Assembly: GCA_937890135.1 (NCBI GenBank)
Contig: CALBYC010000017.1
Coordinates: 1-11,454, forward strand
Length of the DNA: 11,454 nt
Origin: an uncultured Parabacteroides sp.
Lineage (GTDB): Bacteria; Bacteroidota; Bacteroidia; Bacteroidales; Tannerellaceae
Direction of reading: 5' to 3'
Under the pieces are notes generated by a model that was given only the letters and a program-made list of their open reading frames with translations, ran no database searches and was not told where the DNA came from. Both the position numbers and the translations under genes were made by a program. Each line of letters starts with the position of its first letter. Position 1 is the stretch's first letter. This document shows, piece after piece, positions 1 to 7,475 of this stretch.

Positions 1-268
1 CAAGTTGGCTAATTGGGTGTTCGCCCATTGTTTCCATGTCCCTTATATCTCTTTGGTGAACTTGATATGTGGCAGAAAGGTGGTTCAAGAGCTCTTCGGG
101 GGACTTTTCACAGAGGAAAGGATAGAAGCCGAACTGAGCCGGTTGATGGATGATGGCGCCTACCGGGCAAAGATGCTGAGCGGATATGATGAGATGTCCC
201 GAAAATTAGGAGGCTCTGGAGCGGCCCGGACCGCAGCCCGTCTTATTTACGGCAGAATCAGCCGTTGA
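1..268 (+). CDS. lpxB: Lipid-A-disaccharide synthase, C-terminal fragment
   Basis: Only the last ~88 codons are present; the reading frame (first full codon at position 2) is open to the left edge, so the start lies outside the window. LpxB is a GT19 glycosyltransferase that joins UDP-2,3-diacylglucosamine and lipid X to make the lipid A disaccharide at the inner face of the inner membrane. The visible part carries the family's C-terminal signature, with a PYISLVNLI stretch near codon 18 followed by a helical tail with a YRAKMLSGYDEM segment and a final AARLIYGRI-like helix, as in LpxB before its end. The gene stops with TGA at 266-268 and is followed by a terminator-like hairpin at 399-437, so it is probably the last gene of its operon. 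No frameshift is seen. The call rests on recognition of the C-terminal motif only. Confidence 0.85.
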   Translation, partial: KLANWVFAHCFHVPYISLVNLICGRKVVQELFGGLFTEERIEAELSRLMDDGAYRAKMLSGYDEMSRKLGGSGAARTAARLIYGRISR

Positions 269-398
269 TATGTTTTTGCATCAGCCGATGCAGCATTTAG
301 GAAGCTGGCGGCATCTAAGGAAGAAAAGAGAGTGGACTCTTTTTCAGGAAAGGAAATGGACTATTCCTACATAACTTTAATTAGATTATCAAGAAGAG

Positions 399-437
399 GG
401 CGTAAGGTGTCGTGAGAAACCTTGCGCTTTTGTTTTT
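399..437 (+). terminator. Rho-independent terminator after lpxB
   Basis: Arm GCGTAAGGT (400-408) pairs with ACCTTGCGC (419-427), nine pairs with one G-T wobble, around a 10-nt loop. It is followed directly by a T-rich tract (TTTTGTTTTT, 428-437). The layout is a standard intrinsic terminator on the plus strand, 130 bp after the lpxB stop, and it separates lpxB from the aroA block. Confidence 0.75.
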
Positions 438-514
438 AGGAAAACGAGTCCTGTGCCTGTACGGTTAATGCCAATTACCTGAATTTTCTAAAGTCTCTTT
501 TTTCCTCCAATCTT

Positions 515-545
515 TTTCTGATTATCTTCAAATAGTGTACTTTTG
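515..545 (+). promoter_or_regulatory. Bacteroides-type promoter of aroA
   Basis: TACTTTTG at 538-545 matches the Bacteroidetes housekeeping -7 consensus TAnnTTTG exactly. TTTC at 515-518, 19 bp upstream, is one mismatch from the -33 consensus TTTG, and the spacing fits the usual 19-21 bp. Transcription would begin near 550-553 and leave a leader of about 20 nt before the ATG at 570. This argues against the in-frame TTG at 543, which lies inside the -7 element. Confidence 0.6.
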
Positions 546-569
546 TGGGAAATAAAGGTACAAGATAAA

Positions 570-1799
570 ATGAATTATGTCATCCATGCACCGGCGGCCG
601 GTTGGAAAACGTCCGTACAGTTGCCGGCATCCAAGAGTATATGCAATCGTGCTTTGATATTAAATGCATTAAGTTACAGTCCGTATGAGATCCGGAATCT
701 TTCGGATTGCGATGATACCGACGTGATGATAAAAGCGCTCGACTCAAACGATTCCCATTTCGATGTGAAGGCTGCCGGCACGGCCATGCGTTTCCTGACG
801 GCGTTCCTTTCCAAGATAGTCGGGGAGTGGACCATTACCGGGACGGAAAGGATGAAAAACCGTCCTATCCGTATCTTGGTCGATGCCTTGAATTCGGTTG
901 GGGCCAAGATAGAGTATATGGAAAAAGATGGCTTCCCTCCGCTTCGCATCACGGGCAGTGCTTTGCAGGGCGGCGAAATCAGTCTGGACGGAAGTGTCAG
1001 TTCCCAATACATCTCGGCATTATTGATGATTGCCCCCACGATGGAAAAGGGCTTAGTCCTCCACTTGACGGGAAAGATCGTGTCGAAGCCTTATATCCAT
1101 TTGACATTACAGCTGATGAAGCAGTATGGAGTGGACAGCAAGTGGGTGGGATCAACCATCATAGTGCCCCCTCAGCCATATCGTCCCTTGCCTTATACGG
1201 TAGAATCCGACTGGAGCGCCGCTTCTTATTGGTACGAAATGATGGCATTGAGCGACCATGCGGAAATAGAATTGAAAGGCCTGTTCAAACAGAGCCTTCA
1301 AGGGGATGCCGCCGGAGTGGAGCTTTTTACGCAGTTGGGCGTGTCCTCGGACTTTCAATCGGACAGCGTTGTTTTGCGTAAAAACGGAAATGTCTGCAAG
1401 AGATTGATTTATGATTTTGTCAACGAACCGGATTTGGCACAGACTTTTGTGGTGACGTGCGCTTTCATGAATATTCCTTTCCGTTTTACCGGATTGCAGA
1501 GTTTAAAAATCAAGGAGACGGATAGAATAGAGGCTTTGAAATGCGAATTGCTGAAGTTTGGGTACGTGCTGACCGATACGGACGGCGCTGTTTTGGAGTG
1601 GAACGGGGAGCGTTGCGAGCCCGAAGCCCATCCGGTGGTTGCCACGTATGAGGACCACCGCATGGCAATGGCCTTTGCCCCGGTGTCGCTTGTGCGGAAG
1701 GAAGGCATCGAAATAGCCCATCCCGAAGTCGTTAGCAAAAGTTATCCGCATTTCTGGGAGGATTTGGAAAATGCGGGGTTTGTTGTCGAATCCAAATAA
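570..1799 (+). CDS. aroA: 3-phosphoshikimate 1-carboxyvinyltransferase (EPSP synthase)
   Basis: AroA transfers the enolpyruvyl group of PEP to shikimate-3-phosphate, the sixth step of the shikimate pathway, in the cytosol. From the ATG at 570 the protein has 409 residues, a length that fits this family. Substrate-binding motifs are in order: LPASKS with K22, S23 and R27; AAGTAMRF (68-75); R98 in RMKNRP; SSQ (144-146); SKPYI (172-176); the catalytic-type Asp288 in NEPDLAQT; KETDR (315-319); and YEDHRMAM (360-367). The frame could extend to a TTG at 543, but that codon overlaps the -7 promoter element, and K22/S23/R27 match E. coli numbering when ATG 570 is used. One departure from E. coli is that the GNAGTAMRP loop reads KAAGTAMRF, losing the Asn and the Pro. 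It is the first gene of the plus-strand block; the next gene starts 15 bp after its stop. Confidence 0.95.
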   Translation: MNYVIHAPAAGWKTSVQLPASKSICNRALILNALSYSPYEIRNLSDCDDTDVMIKALDSNDSHFDVKAAGTAMRFLTAFLSKIVGEWTITGTERMKNRPIRILVDALNSVGAKIEYMEKDGFPPLRITGSALQGGEISLDGSVSSQYISALLMIAPTMEKGLVLHLTGKIVSKPYIHLTLQLMKQYGVDSKWVGSTIIVPPQPYRPLPYTVESDWSAASYWYEMMALSDHAEIELKGLFKQSLQGDAAGVELFTQLGVSSDFQSDSVVLRKNGNVCKRLIYDFVNEPDLAQTFVVTCAFMNIPFRFTGLQSLKIKETDRIEALKCELLKFGYVLTDTDGAVLEWNGERCEPEAHPVVATYEDHRMAMAFAPVSLVRKEGIEIAHPEVVSKSYPHFWEDLENAGFVVESK

Positions 1800-1814
1800 G
1801 GGGAAGAATAGAAA

Positions 1815-2234
1815 ATGTGGTACATTCTGTTGAGTTTGGTGATTTTGGGAATTGTTGCCGCCGTCATCGGATACTTCCGGAACAAGCGATTGCAAAAGAT
1901 GCTGGAACGCGGGGAGATTACGGAAATCCCGGAAGCTACGGAAATCCCGGAAGAGTGCTGCGGGCAGCATGAAACGTGCGAACGAGATAGCTTGCTGGCT
2001 GCTGTCAGCAAATCAATCGAATATTATGACGATGAGGAACTGGACCGCTTTAAAGGAATCGATTCAAGTGAATACGACGAGGAGGCAGTCGACGAGTTCC
2101 GGGAAGTCCTTTATACCTTGCGGGAGGTGGAAGTGGCTGGCTGGCTGAGGAGCTTGCAGTTACGTGGCGTGAACCTGCCGGATGCGTTGAAAGATGAAGC
2201 GTTTTTGATAGTAGGAGAACGTCGAACCCATTAA
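1815..2234 (+). CDS. Small membrane-anchored protein with CCGxHxxC motif, unknown function
   Basis: A 139-residue protein with one N-terminal hydrophobic segment (about residues 2-21) followed by a basic stretch (RNKR, 22-25), which suggests an inner-membrane anchor with the rest in the cytosol. A short EIPEAT/EIPEE duplication (about 37-47) leads into C48-C49-G-Q-H52-E-T-C55, a plausible metal- or redox-active site. The remainder is acidic (YYDDEELDRF near 69-78) and ends in a helical WLRSLQLRGVNLPDAL-type segment. I do not recognise a named domain, although the C-terminal half resembles conserved Bacteroidales hypothetical proteins. It lies 15 bp after aroA and 9 bp before a metal ABC permease, so it is probably co-expressed with both. 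A role in metal handling for the permease is an inference from the Cys/His motif and position only. Confidence 0.8.
   Translation: MWYILLSLVILGIVAAVIGYFRNKRLQKMLERGEITEIPEATEIPEECCGQHETCERDSLLAAVSKSIEYYDDEELDRFKGIDSSEYDEEAVDEFREVLYTLREVEVAGWLRSLQLRGVNLPDALKDEAFLIVGERRTH
1921..1953 (+). repeat. 18-bp in-frame tandem repeat
   Basis: CGGAAATCCCGGAAGCTA (1921-1938) is followed directly by the same first 15 bases (1939-1953). The unit is in frame and encodes a duplicated E-I-P-E stretch just before the CCGxHxxC motif of the small membrane-anchored protein. It lengthens the linker between the membrane segment and the motif and could vary in copy number between strains. Confidence 0.8.
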
Positions 2235-2243
2235 AAGTTAAAT

Positions 2244-3035
2244 ATGGAACTGATTCAATATGCTTTTTTCCAAAATGCCCTTTTAGGAAGCCTGTTCACG
2301 GCAATCGCCTGCGGCATAGTGGGGACTTACATCGTTACCCGTCGCTTGGTCTTTATATGCGGGGGAATCACCCATGCCTCTTTCGGGGGCTTAGGCTTGG
2401 GCTTTTTCTTGGGGATAAACCCGATCCTGACGGCCATGGTGTTTTCCATCCTTTCCGCGTTCGGGGTTGAATGGGCAAGCAAGAGCCAGCAGGTCCGAGA
2501 GGATTCCGCCATTGCGGGCATTTGGTCATTGGGGATGGCTTTGGGCGTGATTTTCATCTTCCTTACCCCCGGGTATGCCCCCAATCTGTCTGCTTATCTG
2601 TTTGGCAACATATTGACTATATCCAAAGCCGATATATGGGCGAGTGCGGCCTTGGCGTTGGCACTTGTCGTTTTGTCCTCCCTGTACATGCGGGAAATTG
2701 TCTATGTCGCCTTCGACGCAAATTTCGCCCGAACCCAGCATCTTCCGGTGAAATGGATCGAATATGCCATGATGTGCTTCATCGCCATCACGATTGTCCT
2801 GTCCATTCGGATGGTTGGGATCATGCTATTGATGAGTTTGATGACATTGCCCCAGATAACGGTCAATTTAATCACGTCCGATTACCGGAAAATACTCCTG
2901 GGCAGCATCCTGATCGCTTTTTCGGGCTGTGCGGTCGGTTTGGTGTTGTCTTATTACTTGAACATTCCGTCCGGCGCTTTTATCATATTAGTCCTTGTGG
3001 CCCTGTTTTTGCTGGTGAAAGCATGGAAAAGATAG
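2244..3035 (+). CDS. Metal ABC transporter permease, ABC-3 (ZnuB/MntB) family
   Basis: A 263-residue polytopic inner-membrane protein, a length close to that usual for ZnuB/MntB-type permeases, with about seven to eight hydrophobic segments. Family features seen: an N-terminal YAFFQNALLGS helix, IVTRRLVFICGGITHASFGG (about 30-49) matching the family's SHA(x)FGG region, and the C-terminal LMTLPQITVNLIT (about 197-209) and YYLNIPSGAFIILV segments typical of the last helices. The family imports Zn2+, Mn2+ or Fe2+ with a cytosolic ATPase and a periplasmic binding protein; neither is encoded in this window, so its partners must lie elsewhere, and the metal cannot be read from sequence. It starts 9 bp after the CCGxHxxC gene and is probably co-transcribed with it. 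The ATG at 2244 is the natural start. Confidence 0.9.
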   Translation: MELIQYAFFQNALLGSLFTAIACGIVGTYIVTRRLVFICGGITHASFGGLGLGFFLGINPILTAMVFSILSAFGVEWASKSQQVREDSAIAGIWSLGMALGVIFIFLTPGYAPNLSAYLFGNILTISKADIWASAALALALVVLSSLYMREIVYVAFDANFARTQHLPVKWIEYAMMCFIAITIVLSIRMVGIMLLMSLMTLPQITVNLITSDYRKILLGSILIAFSGCAVGLVLSYYLNIPSGAFIILVLVALFLLVKAWKR

Positions 3036-3090
3036 GAGGAATGCAATAAAGTCGGGCTGTTGGCGTTGAACAAATATAGCGTTTGTTAAA

Positions 3091-6000
3091 TTGAAAAAAG
3101 CTTTTTACTATATAATCGCAGTGGTTCTGTCCGTCCTTTTATGGTCTTGCAGCACCAAAAAGAATACCCGGATGAACAGGTTTTATCATGCGTTAAATTC
3201 CCGTTTCAATATCTATTATAATGGGAAGACGGCATTCGATGAAGCTTTGTCTGCCATGCAGGACGGGTATAAAGAGAGCTATGCCGACATGATACTGATG
3301 TATCCGGTCAGCGCGCAGCCCAAGGACAAGGCCGAGACAGGAGGGGCTTTCGACCGCGCGATAGAGAAAAGCAACAAGGCGATCAAACTCCATTCCATCC
3401 AAGCCAAGCCCGTGAAGAAACCGGGATGGCGCAACAACCCCAAGATGGTCAAATGGCAGAGCCGGGAGGAATACAATCCTTTTTTGAAAAAATGCTGGAT
3501 GCTGATGGGGGAGGCGCAATTCTATAATGCGGATTTCCTCCAAGCTTCCGCTACTTTCTCCTATATATGCCGTCATTATAAAGAAGACGAAGAGATGGTC
3601 GCCGCCGCCAAATTGTGGCAAGCCCGCTGCTATTCCGAAATGGGCTGGTATTACGAGTCGGAGGATATCCTGAACAAGTTGAACACGAATGGGATTCCCA
3701 AGAAGAATCTTGACCAATATGCTGCGGTGTATGCCGATTTCCTGATTAAGAACCAACGGTTCGAGGATGCCATCCCTTATATGAAGACGGCGATCAAAGC
3801 CGAGAAGAACAGCTTGCAGCGCAAGCGCATGAAATATTTATTAGGGCAGATGTACGCTTCGCTGGAAATGGACGGGTTGGCATACAAGACCTTCGGGGAG
3901 GTCGCACGTTCCAATCCTCCGTATGAATTGGAATTTGCCGCCCGCATTCGTCAGACCGAAGTCTTCACCGGTGCTAATTCCCAAAAAGTGGTGAAGATGT
4001 TGCAGCGCATGGCGAAAAGCCAAAAGAACAAGGACTATCTTGACCAGGTCTATTATGCGTTGGGCAATATTTATTTGAGCCGGGAGGACACGGCCCAAGC
4101 CATCAAGAACTATGAACTGGGCGTTGAAAAAAGTACCCAGAACGGATTGGACAAGGCCATTTGCCAAATCAAATTGGGTGATTTGTATTTCGAGCGGAGG
4201 GATTATATCAAGGCGCAGCCCAATTTCAGCGGCGCATTGGCGGGCATAAAGAAAGAATACAAGGATTATGACCGGGTTTCCAAGCTTTCTGCCGTGCTGG
4301 ATGAATTGGTGGTGCATGCGGAAGCGGTACATTTGCAGGATAGCTTGCAGACGTTGGCCAAGATGCCTGAAAAGGAAAGGCTGGCAGTGATTGACAAAAT
4401 CATTGAAGAGGTGAAGGAGGAGGAGAAACGCGCAAAAGAGGAGGCGGAAAAAGAGGCTTTTCTGGCGGATCAAGCGGCCAAGGGAAGTGGCATCAGCCGC
4501 CCGGGGACAGAGGCCAAGAGCGTGACGATACCGACAGCCAACGGGGAATCTTCGTTTTATTTCTATAACCCGCAAGCGGTGGCCCAAGGCAAAACGCAGT
4601 TCCAGCGGAAATGGGGGCGCCGTCCTTTGGAAGATGATTGGCGCAGAAGGAAAAAGACACTTTCCACGTTTGACGAGGCATCCCAAGGAAATGAGGAGGG
4701 CAATGCCGCAAGCGGGGAGGGTACGAATGTGGCTGCAGCGGACACGGTTCTTCAGGATGCGCCCGTCTCCGATGACCCCAAAACACGTGAGTATTATTTG
4801 CAGCAGTTGCCAATGACCCCCGAAGACATGGAAGCTTCGAACGTGATCATCGAAGATGGTTTGTACAATATGGCCATGATTTATAAAGACAAATTGGAAG
4901 ATTTGCCGCTGTCTATCCGGGCTTTCGAGGATTTGGAGAAGCGTTTTCCAGACAATTCTCACCGTTTGGAGAGCTATTACCAGATTTACCTGATGGCTCT
5001 CCGGTTGAAGGATACAGCACTGGCCGCCGAGTATAAGAACAAGTTGATGGAGAAATTCCCCGGCACGGATTATGCGGTGGCTGTGGCCGACCCTAATTAT
5101 GAATACAACATCCGGATGATGGACGTCGTACAGGATTCCATTTACGAACAGACGTATGAACGTTATTTGGCTGGAGACACTTCGGCTGTCCGGAAGAGTT
5201 ACCGTTCAGTCAGTGAAAAATACCCGTTGGCTAAGCTGTTGCCTAAGTTCATGTTCCTGGATGCGCTTACTTATGTCCAGGCCGGGGATGCGGAGGGGTT
5301 CAAGAAAGCGTTGAAAACCTTGTTGGACAAATATCCTTCTGAAGACGTTTCCGAATTGGCGGGTGAAATGCTGAAGGGGGTGTTGCGCGGACGGCAATTG
5401 GTGCGCGGTGGTGTGCGCGGCATGGAATGGAACCTGCGCTTTGGCACCGGCGAGGATGGCTCTCTCTCCGCATCGGATTCTGCGAGGGTATTCACCGCCG
5501 ACAAGAATGTCCCGTATAGGTTGGTCATGCTCTATCCTACCGGAAGCGTGGACAAGAACCGCCTGCTTTTCTCCGTGGCGGCGTATAACTTTGCCAACTT
5601 CATGGTGAAGCAGTTGGACATGTCTTTTGAGGAAGCGGGAACCATGAGCCTGTTCATCCAAAGCGGTTTTTATAGCTTTGACGAGATATGGCATTACTAC
5701 CGGATGATTTATGGCAAAGATGGCTACGCTTCTGCTTTGGACAAACAGATTGTAATCATTCCTATATCGGACGACAACTATGAGACGCTGATGCATGGGA
5801 AGACATTGGAGGAGTATATGGCTTTCTTTGATGAGAATTTCCACGATGTGGCTCCGGAGCTGTTGGTTCGCTGGCGTGCTCATACGGAAGAGGAGGAAGA
5901 ACCAGCCGGAACGGTCGCCCCGCTTGAACCGGAAAAGGAAGCAGAAACGCCGGAAATCCAAGAAACGAAGCCTGTGCCGGAAAGGACGGATTCCATCCAA

Positions 6001-6540
6001 CCCGATTCCATCCCTGCCGTCAAGGAGAAGCCGCAGCCGGCTGCAGCCGCGGATAAGGTAGTCCCTCAGCCGGAGAAGGAGAAGAACCTGACGTTGAAGG
6101 AAATCGAAGAGATCCATCGCGCACAGGAGGAAGCCAAGGAGGCGCAGAAAGAAAAAGCGCGCATGGACTATGAGGAAAAGCTGAAGGCGGAAAGGGCGGC
6201 ACTGGAACTGACGGAACAAGAACGTGCCGAAACGGAAGCCAGACAAAAACAGGCTGATGAAGAGATGCTGAAGGCGAAGGCGGAACACGAAAAGAGGCAG
6301 GAAGCCGGACGTAAGGCCATACGGAAACAAGCGGAAAATGACAAGAAAGCGAAATTGAAATCGCGGGAAGAGTTGCGGAAGGAAAAAGAACGTGCGTATA
6401 AGGCGCGTTTGAAACAGAAAGAGAAGGAACGCAAGGAGAAAGAACGTGCGTACAAGCAGAAATTGAAGGAACGCGAGAAGGCTCGTAAGGCTGCTATGAA
6501 AGCGAAGGAGCAGGCTCGCAAAGAAAAGTTGAGGAAATGA
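3091..6540 (+). CDS. Large TPR lipoprotein of the PorW/SprE type
   Basis: A 1149-residue protein with a lipoprotein signal (hydrophobic 4-18, Cys20 in LLWSCS). No acidic surface-export signal follows the Cys, so it most likely faces the periplasm. An in-frame TGA at 3067-3069 and the absence of any other usable codon make TTG 3091 the start. Domains in order: the conserved RFYHALNSRFNIYYNG block (30-45); TPR-like helices (about 130-400); a charged coiled coil (about 425-465); FYFYNPQAVAQGK (487-499) with WGRRPLEDDWRR, characteristic of this family; a second TPR block (about 575-780); and a module near 805-920. Then come a Glu/Pro-rich linker (about 930-998) and a very basic coiled coil to the end with an 18-residue repeat. 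PorW/SprE links parts of the type IX secretion/gliding machinery in other Bacteroidetes. No other T9SS gene is visible here, so the role may differ. Its stop overlaps the ribF start (ATGA). Confidence 0.8.
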   Translation: MKKAFYYIIAVVLSVLLWSCSTKKNTRMNRFYHALNSRFNIYYNGKTAFDEALSAMQDGYKESYADMILMYPVSAQPKDKAETGGAFDRAIEKSNKAIKLHSIQAKPVKKPGWRNNPKMVKWQSREEYNPFLKKCWMLMGEAQFYNADFLQASATFSYICRHYKEDEEMVAAAKLWQARCYSEMGWYYESEDILNKLNTNGIPKKNLDQYAAVYADFLIKNQRFEDAIPYMKTAIKAEKNSLQRKRMKYLLGQMYASLEMDGLAYKTFGEVARSNPPYELEFAARIRQTEVFTGANSQKVVKMLQRMAKSQKNKDYLDQVYYALGNIYLSREDTAQAIKNYELGVEKSTQNGLDKAICQIKLGDLYFERRDYIKAQPNFSGALAGIKKEYKDYDRVSKLSAVLDELVVHAEAVHLQDSLQTLAKMPEKERLAVIDKIIEEVKEEEKRAKEEAEKEAFLADQAAKGSGISRPGTEAKSVTIPTANGESSFYFYNPQAVAQGKTQFQRKWGRRPLEDDWRRRKKTLSTFDEASQGNEEGNAASGEGTNVAAADTVLQDAPVSDDPKTREYYLQQLPMTPEDMEASNVIIEDGLYNMAMIYKDKLEDLPLSIRAFEDLEKRFPDNSHRLESYYQIYLMALRLKDTALAAEYKNKLMEKFPGTDYAVAVADPNYEYNIRMMDVVQDSIYEQTYERYLAGDTSAVRKSYRSVSEKYPLAKLLPKFMFLDALTYVQAGDAEGFKKALKTLLDKYPSEDVSELAGEMLKGVLRGRQLVRGGVRGMEWNLRFGTGEDGSLSASDSARVFTADKNVPYRLVMLYPTGSVDKNRLLFSVAAYNFANFMVKQLDMSFEEAGTMSLFIQSGFYSFDEIWHYYRMIYGKDGYASALDKQIVIIPISDDNYETLMHGKTLEEYMAFFDENFHDVAPELLVRWRAHTEEEEEPAGTVAPLEPEKEAETPEIQETKPVPERTDSIQPDSIPAVKEKPQPAAAADKVVPQPEKEKNLTLKEIEEIHRAQEEAKEAQKEKARMDYEEKLKAERAALELTEQERAETEARQKQADEEMLKAKAEHEKRQEAGRKAIRKQAENDKKAKLKSREELRKEKERAYKARLKQKEKERKEKERAYKQKLKEREKARKAAMKAKEQARKEKLRK
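6385..6492 (+). repeat. 54-bp tandem duplication in the basic coiled-coil tail
   Basis: Two adjacent 54-bp units (6385-6438 and 6439-6492), each opening with AAAGAACGTGCGTA, encode two diverged 18-residue copies that begin KERAYK (residues about 1099-1134). Eighteen residues is close to five helical turns, consistent with extension of an alpha-helical coiled coil. Confidence 0.7.
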
Positions 6541-7460
6541 TTGTAATCAGACAGGACGATGATGTGATAAAACAGGGGATAGTCGCCACGATTGGATTCT
6601 TTGACGGGGTTCATGTGGGGCATCGTTTCTTGATTAAGGAGTTGCGGGAATGGGGAAGAAAGTTGGACTTGCCGTCGGCGGTCATCACTTTCCCCGAACA
6701 TCCGCGCCAAGTCCTTCATGCCGATTATCGTCCGAAATTGTTAGATACGTTCGAGGAGAAAATCGAACGTCTGGATGCCACCGGCGTGGATTATTGCATC
6801 GCACTGGATTTTACCTACGAGTTGTCCCTTTATTCGGCGGCCGACTTTATCCGCCTTTTGGCCCGGAAATACCAGGTGAAAGGCCTGCTGATAGGCTATG
6901 ACCACCGTTTTGGCCATGACCGTTCGGAGGGATTTGAACAATATGTGGTTTATGGAAGGGAAGTCGGGATGGAGGTGAAGAAAGCGTCTCCGTTCGAAGA
7001 GGGCGGCATCCGGGTGAGTTCTTCTGAAATACGCTGTTTGCTTCAGGAGGGGAAAGTGGAACAGGCGAACGCATTGCTCACTTACCCATATCAGTTGAGG
7101 GGACGGATAGTCAGCGGATACAAAGTGGGAAGGACGATGGGTTTCCCTACTGCCAATATCGAGGTGGATTCCCCTTACAAGCTATTGCCCAAGGTGGGCG
7201 TTTACGCTGTTTGGGTCGAGCTTTTGGGCAAACGGTACAAAGGCATGCTATACATTGGGAAGCGGCCGACTTTGCAGAACGGGGATAACCTGACGATCGA
7301 AGTGAATATCCTGGACTTCTCAGGCGATGTCTACAACGATGAGATTCTTGTGTCGTTTGTTTGTTCCGTGCGTGAAGACAAGCGGTTTGAAAGTATTGAC
7401 GCATTGCGCAGGCAATTGGAGCGTGACCGTCAAACAGTCGACAGGTTGTTAATTGAATAA
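6537..7460 (+). CDS. ribF: Bifunctional riboflavin kinase/FAD synthetase
   Basis: RibF phosphorylates riboflavin to FMN and adenylates FMN to FAD in the cytosol. The 307-residue length is normal for the family. The N-terminal FMN adenylyltransferase domain shows GFFDGVHVGH (20-29, the nucleotidyltransferase HxGH motif), YDHRFGHDR (121-129) and SSSEIR (about 161-166). The C-terminal kinase domain shows GRTMGFPTAN (198-207), with the PTAN motif that binds Mg-ATP, and IEVNILDF (254-261), with E255 as the expected catalytic base. The start ATG at 6537 overlaps the TGA of the upstream lipoprotein gene, which points to translational coupling. The next gene begins 15 bp after its stop. The sequence is complete with no anomalies. 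Confidence 0.97.
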   Translation: MIVIRQDDDVIKQGIVATIGFFDGVHVGHRFLIKELREWGRKLDLPSAVITFPEHPRQVLHADYRPKLLDTFEEKIERLDATGVDYCIALDFTYELSLYSAADFIRLLARKYQVKGLLIGYDHRFGHDRSEGFEQYVVYGREVGMEVKKASPFEEGGIRVSSSEIRCLLQEGKVEQANALLTYPYQLRGRIVSGYKVGRTMGFPTANIEVDSPYKLLPKVGVYAVWVELLGKRYKGMLYIGKRPTLQNGDNLTIEVNILDFSGDVYNDEILVSFVCSVREDKRFESIDALRRQLERDRQTVDRLLIE

Positions 7461-7475
7461 GATAAAAGGAAAGGT

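Larger units (their letters stand above)
269..569. other. Intergenic region lpxB-aroA
   Basis: This 301-bp stretch holds no supportable gene. It contains a small 6-bp hairpin just after lpxB (TGCATC at 277-282 pairing with GATGCA at 287-292, 4-nt loop), an intrinsic terminator (399-437) and a Bacteroides-type promoter (515-545) for aroA. The rest is unremarkable A/T-rich sequence. Confidence 0.6.

Noticed and set aside
827..1381. Plus-strand 184-codon open frame inside aroA
   Set aside because: It is an alternative frame of a gene with all EPSP synthase motifs intact in the other frame.
3060..3090. Possible -7 element (TAGCGTTTG) before the lipoprotein gene
   Set aside because: The gap between TA and TTTG is three bases rather than two, no -33 element fits, and transcription would start on the initiation codon itself.
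3841..4962. Long minus-strand open frame (373 codons) inside the lipoprotein gene
   Set aside because: It is a shadow of a well-supported TPR lipoprotein frame; the translation is low-complexity and lacks any known domain.
5206..6330. Minus-strand open frame (374 codons) opposite the charged tail of the lipoprotein
   Set aside because: The Leu/Phe/Arg-rich translation is what the complement of a Lys/Glu-rich coding region produces; no domain is visible.
3091..6540. TolA/TonB-like identity for the Lys/Glu/Ala-rich tail
   Set aside because: Similarity to TolA is compositional only; the lipoprotein signal, TPR blocks and FYFYNPQAVAQGK region place the protein with PorW/SprE.
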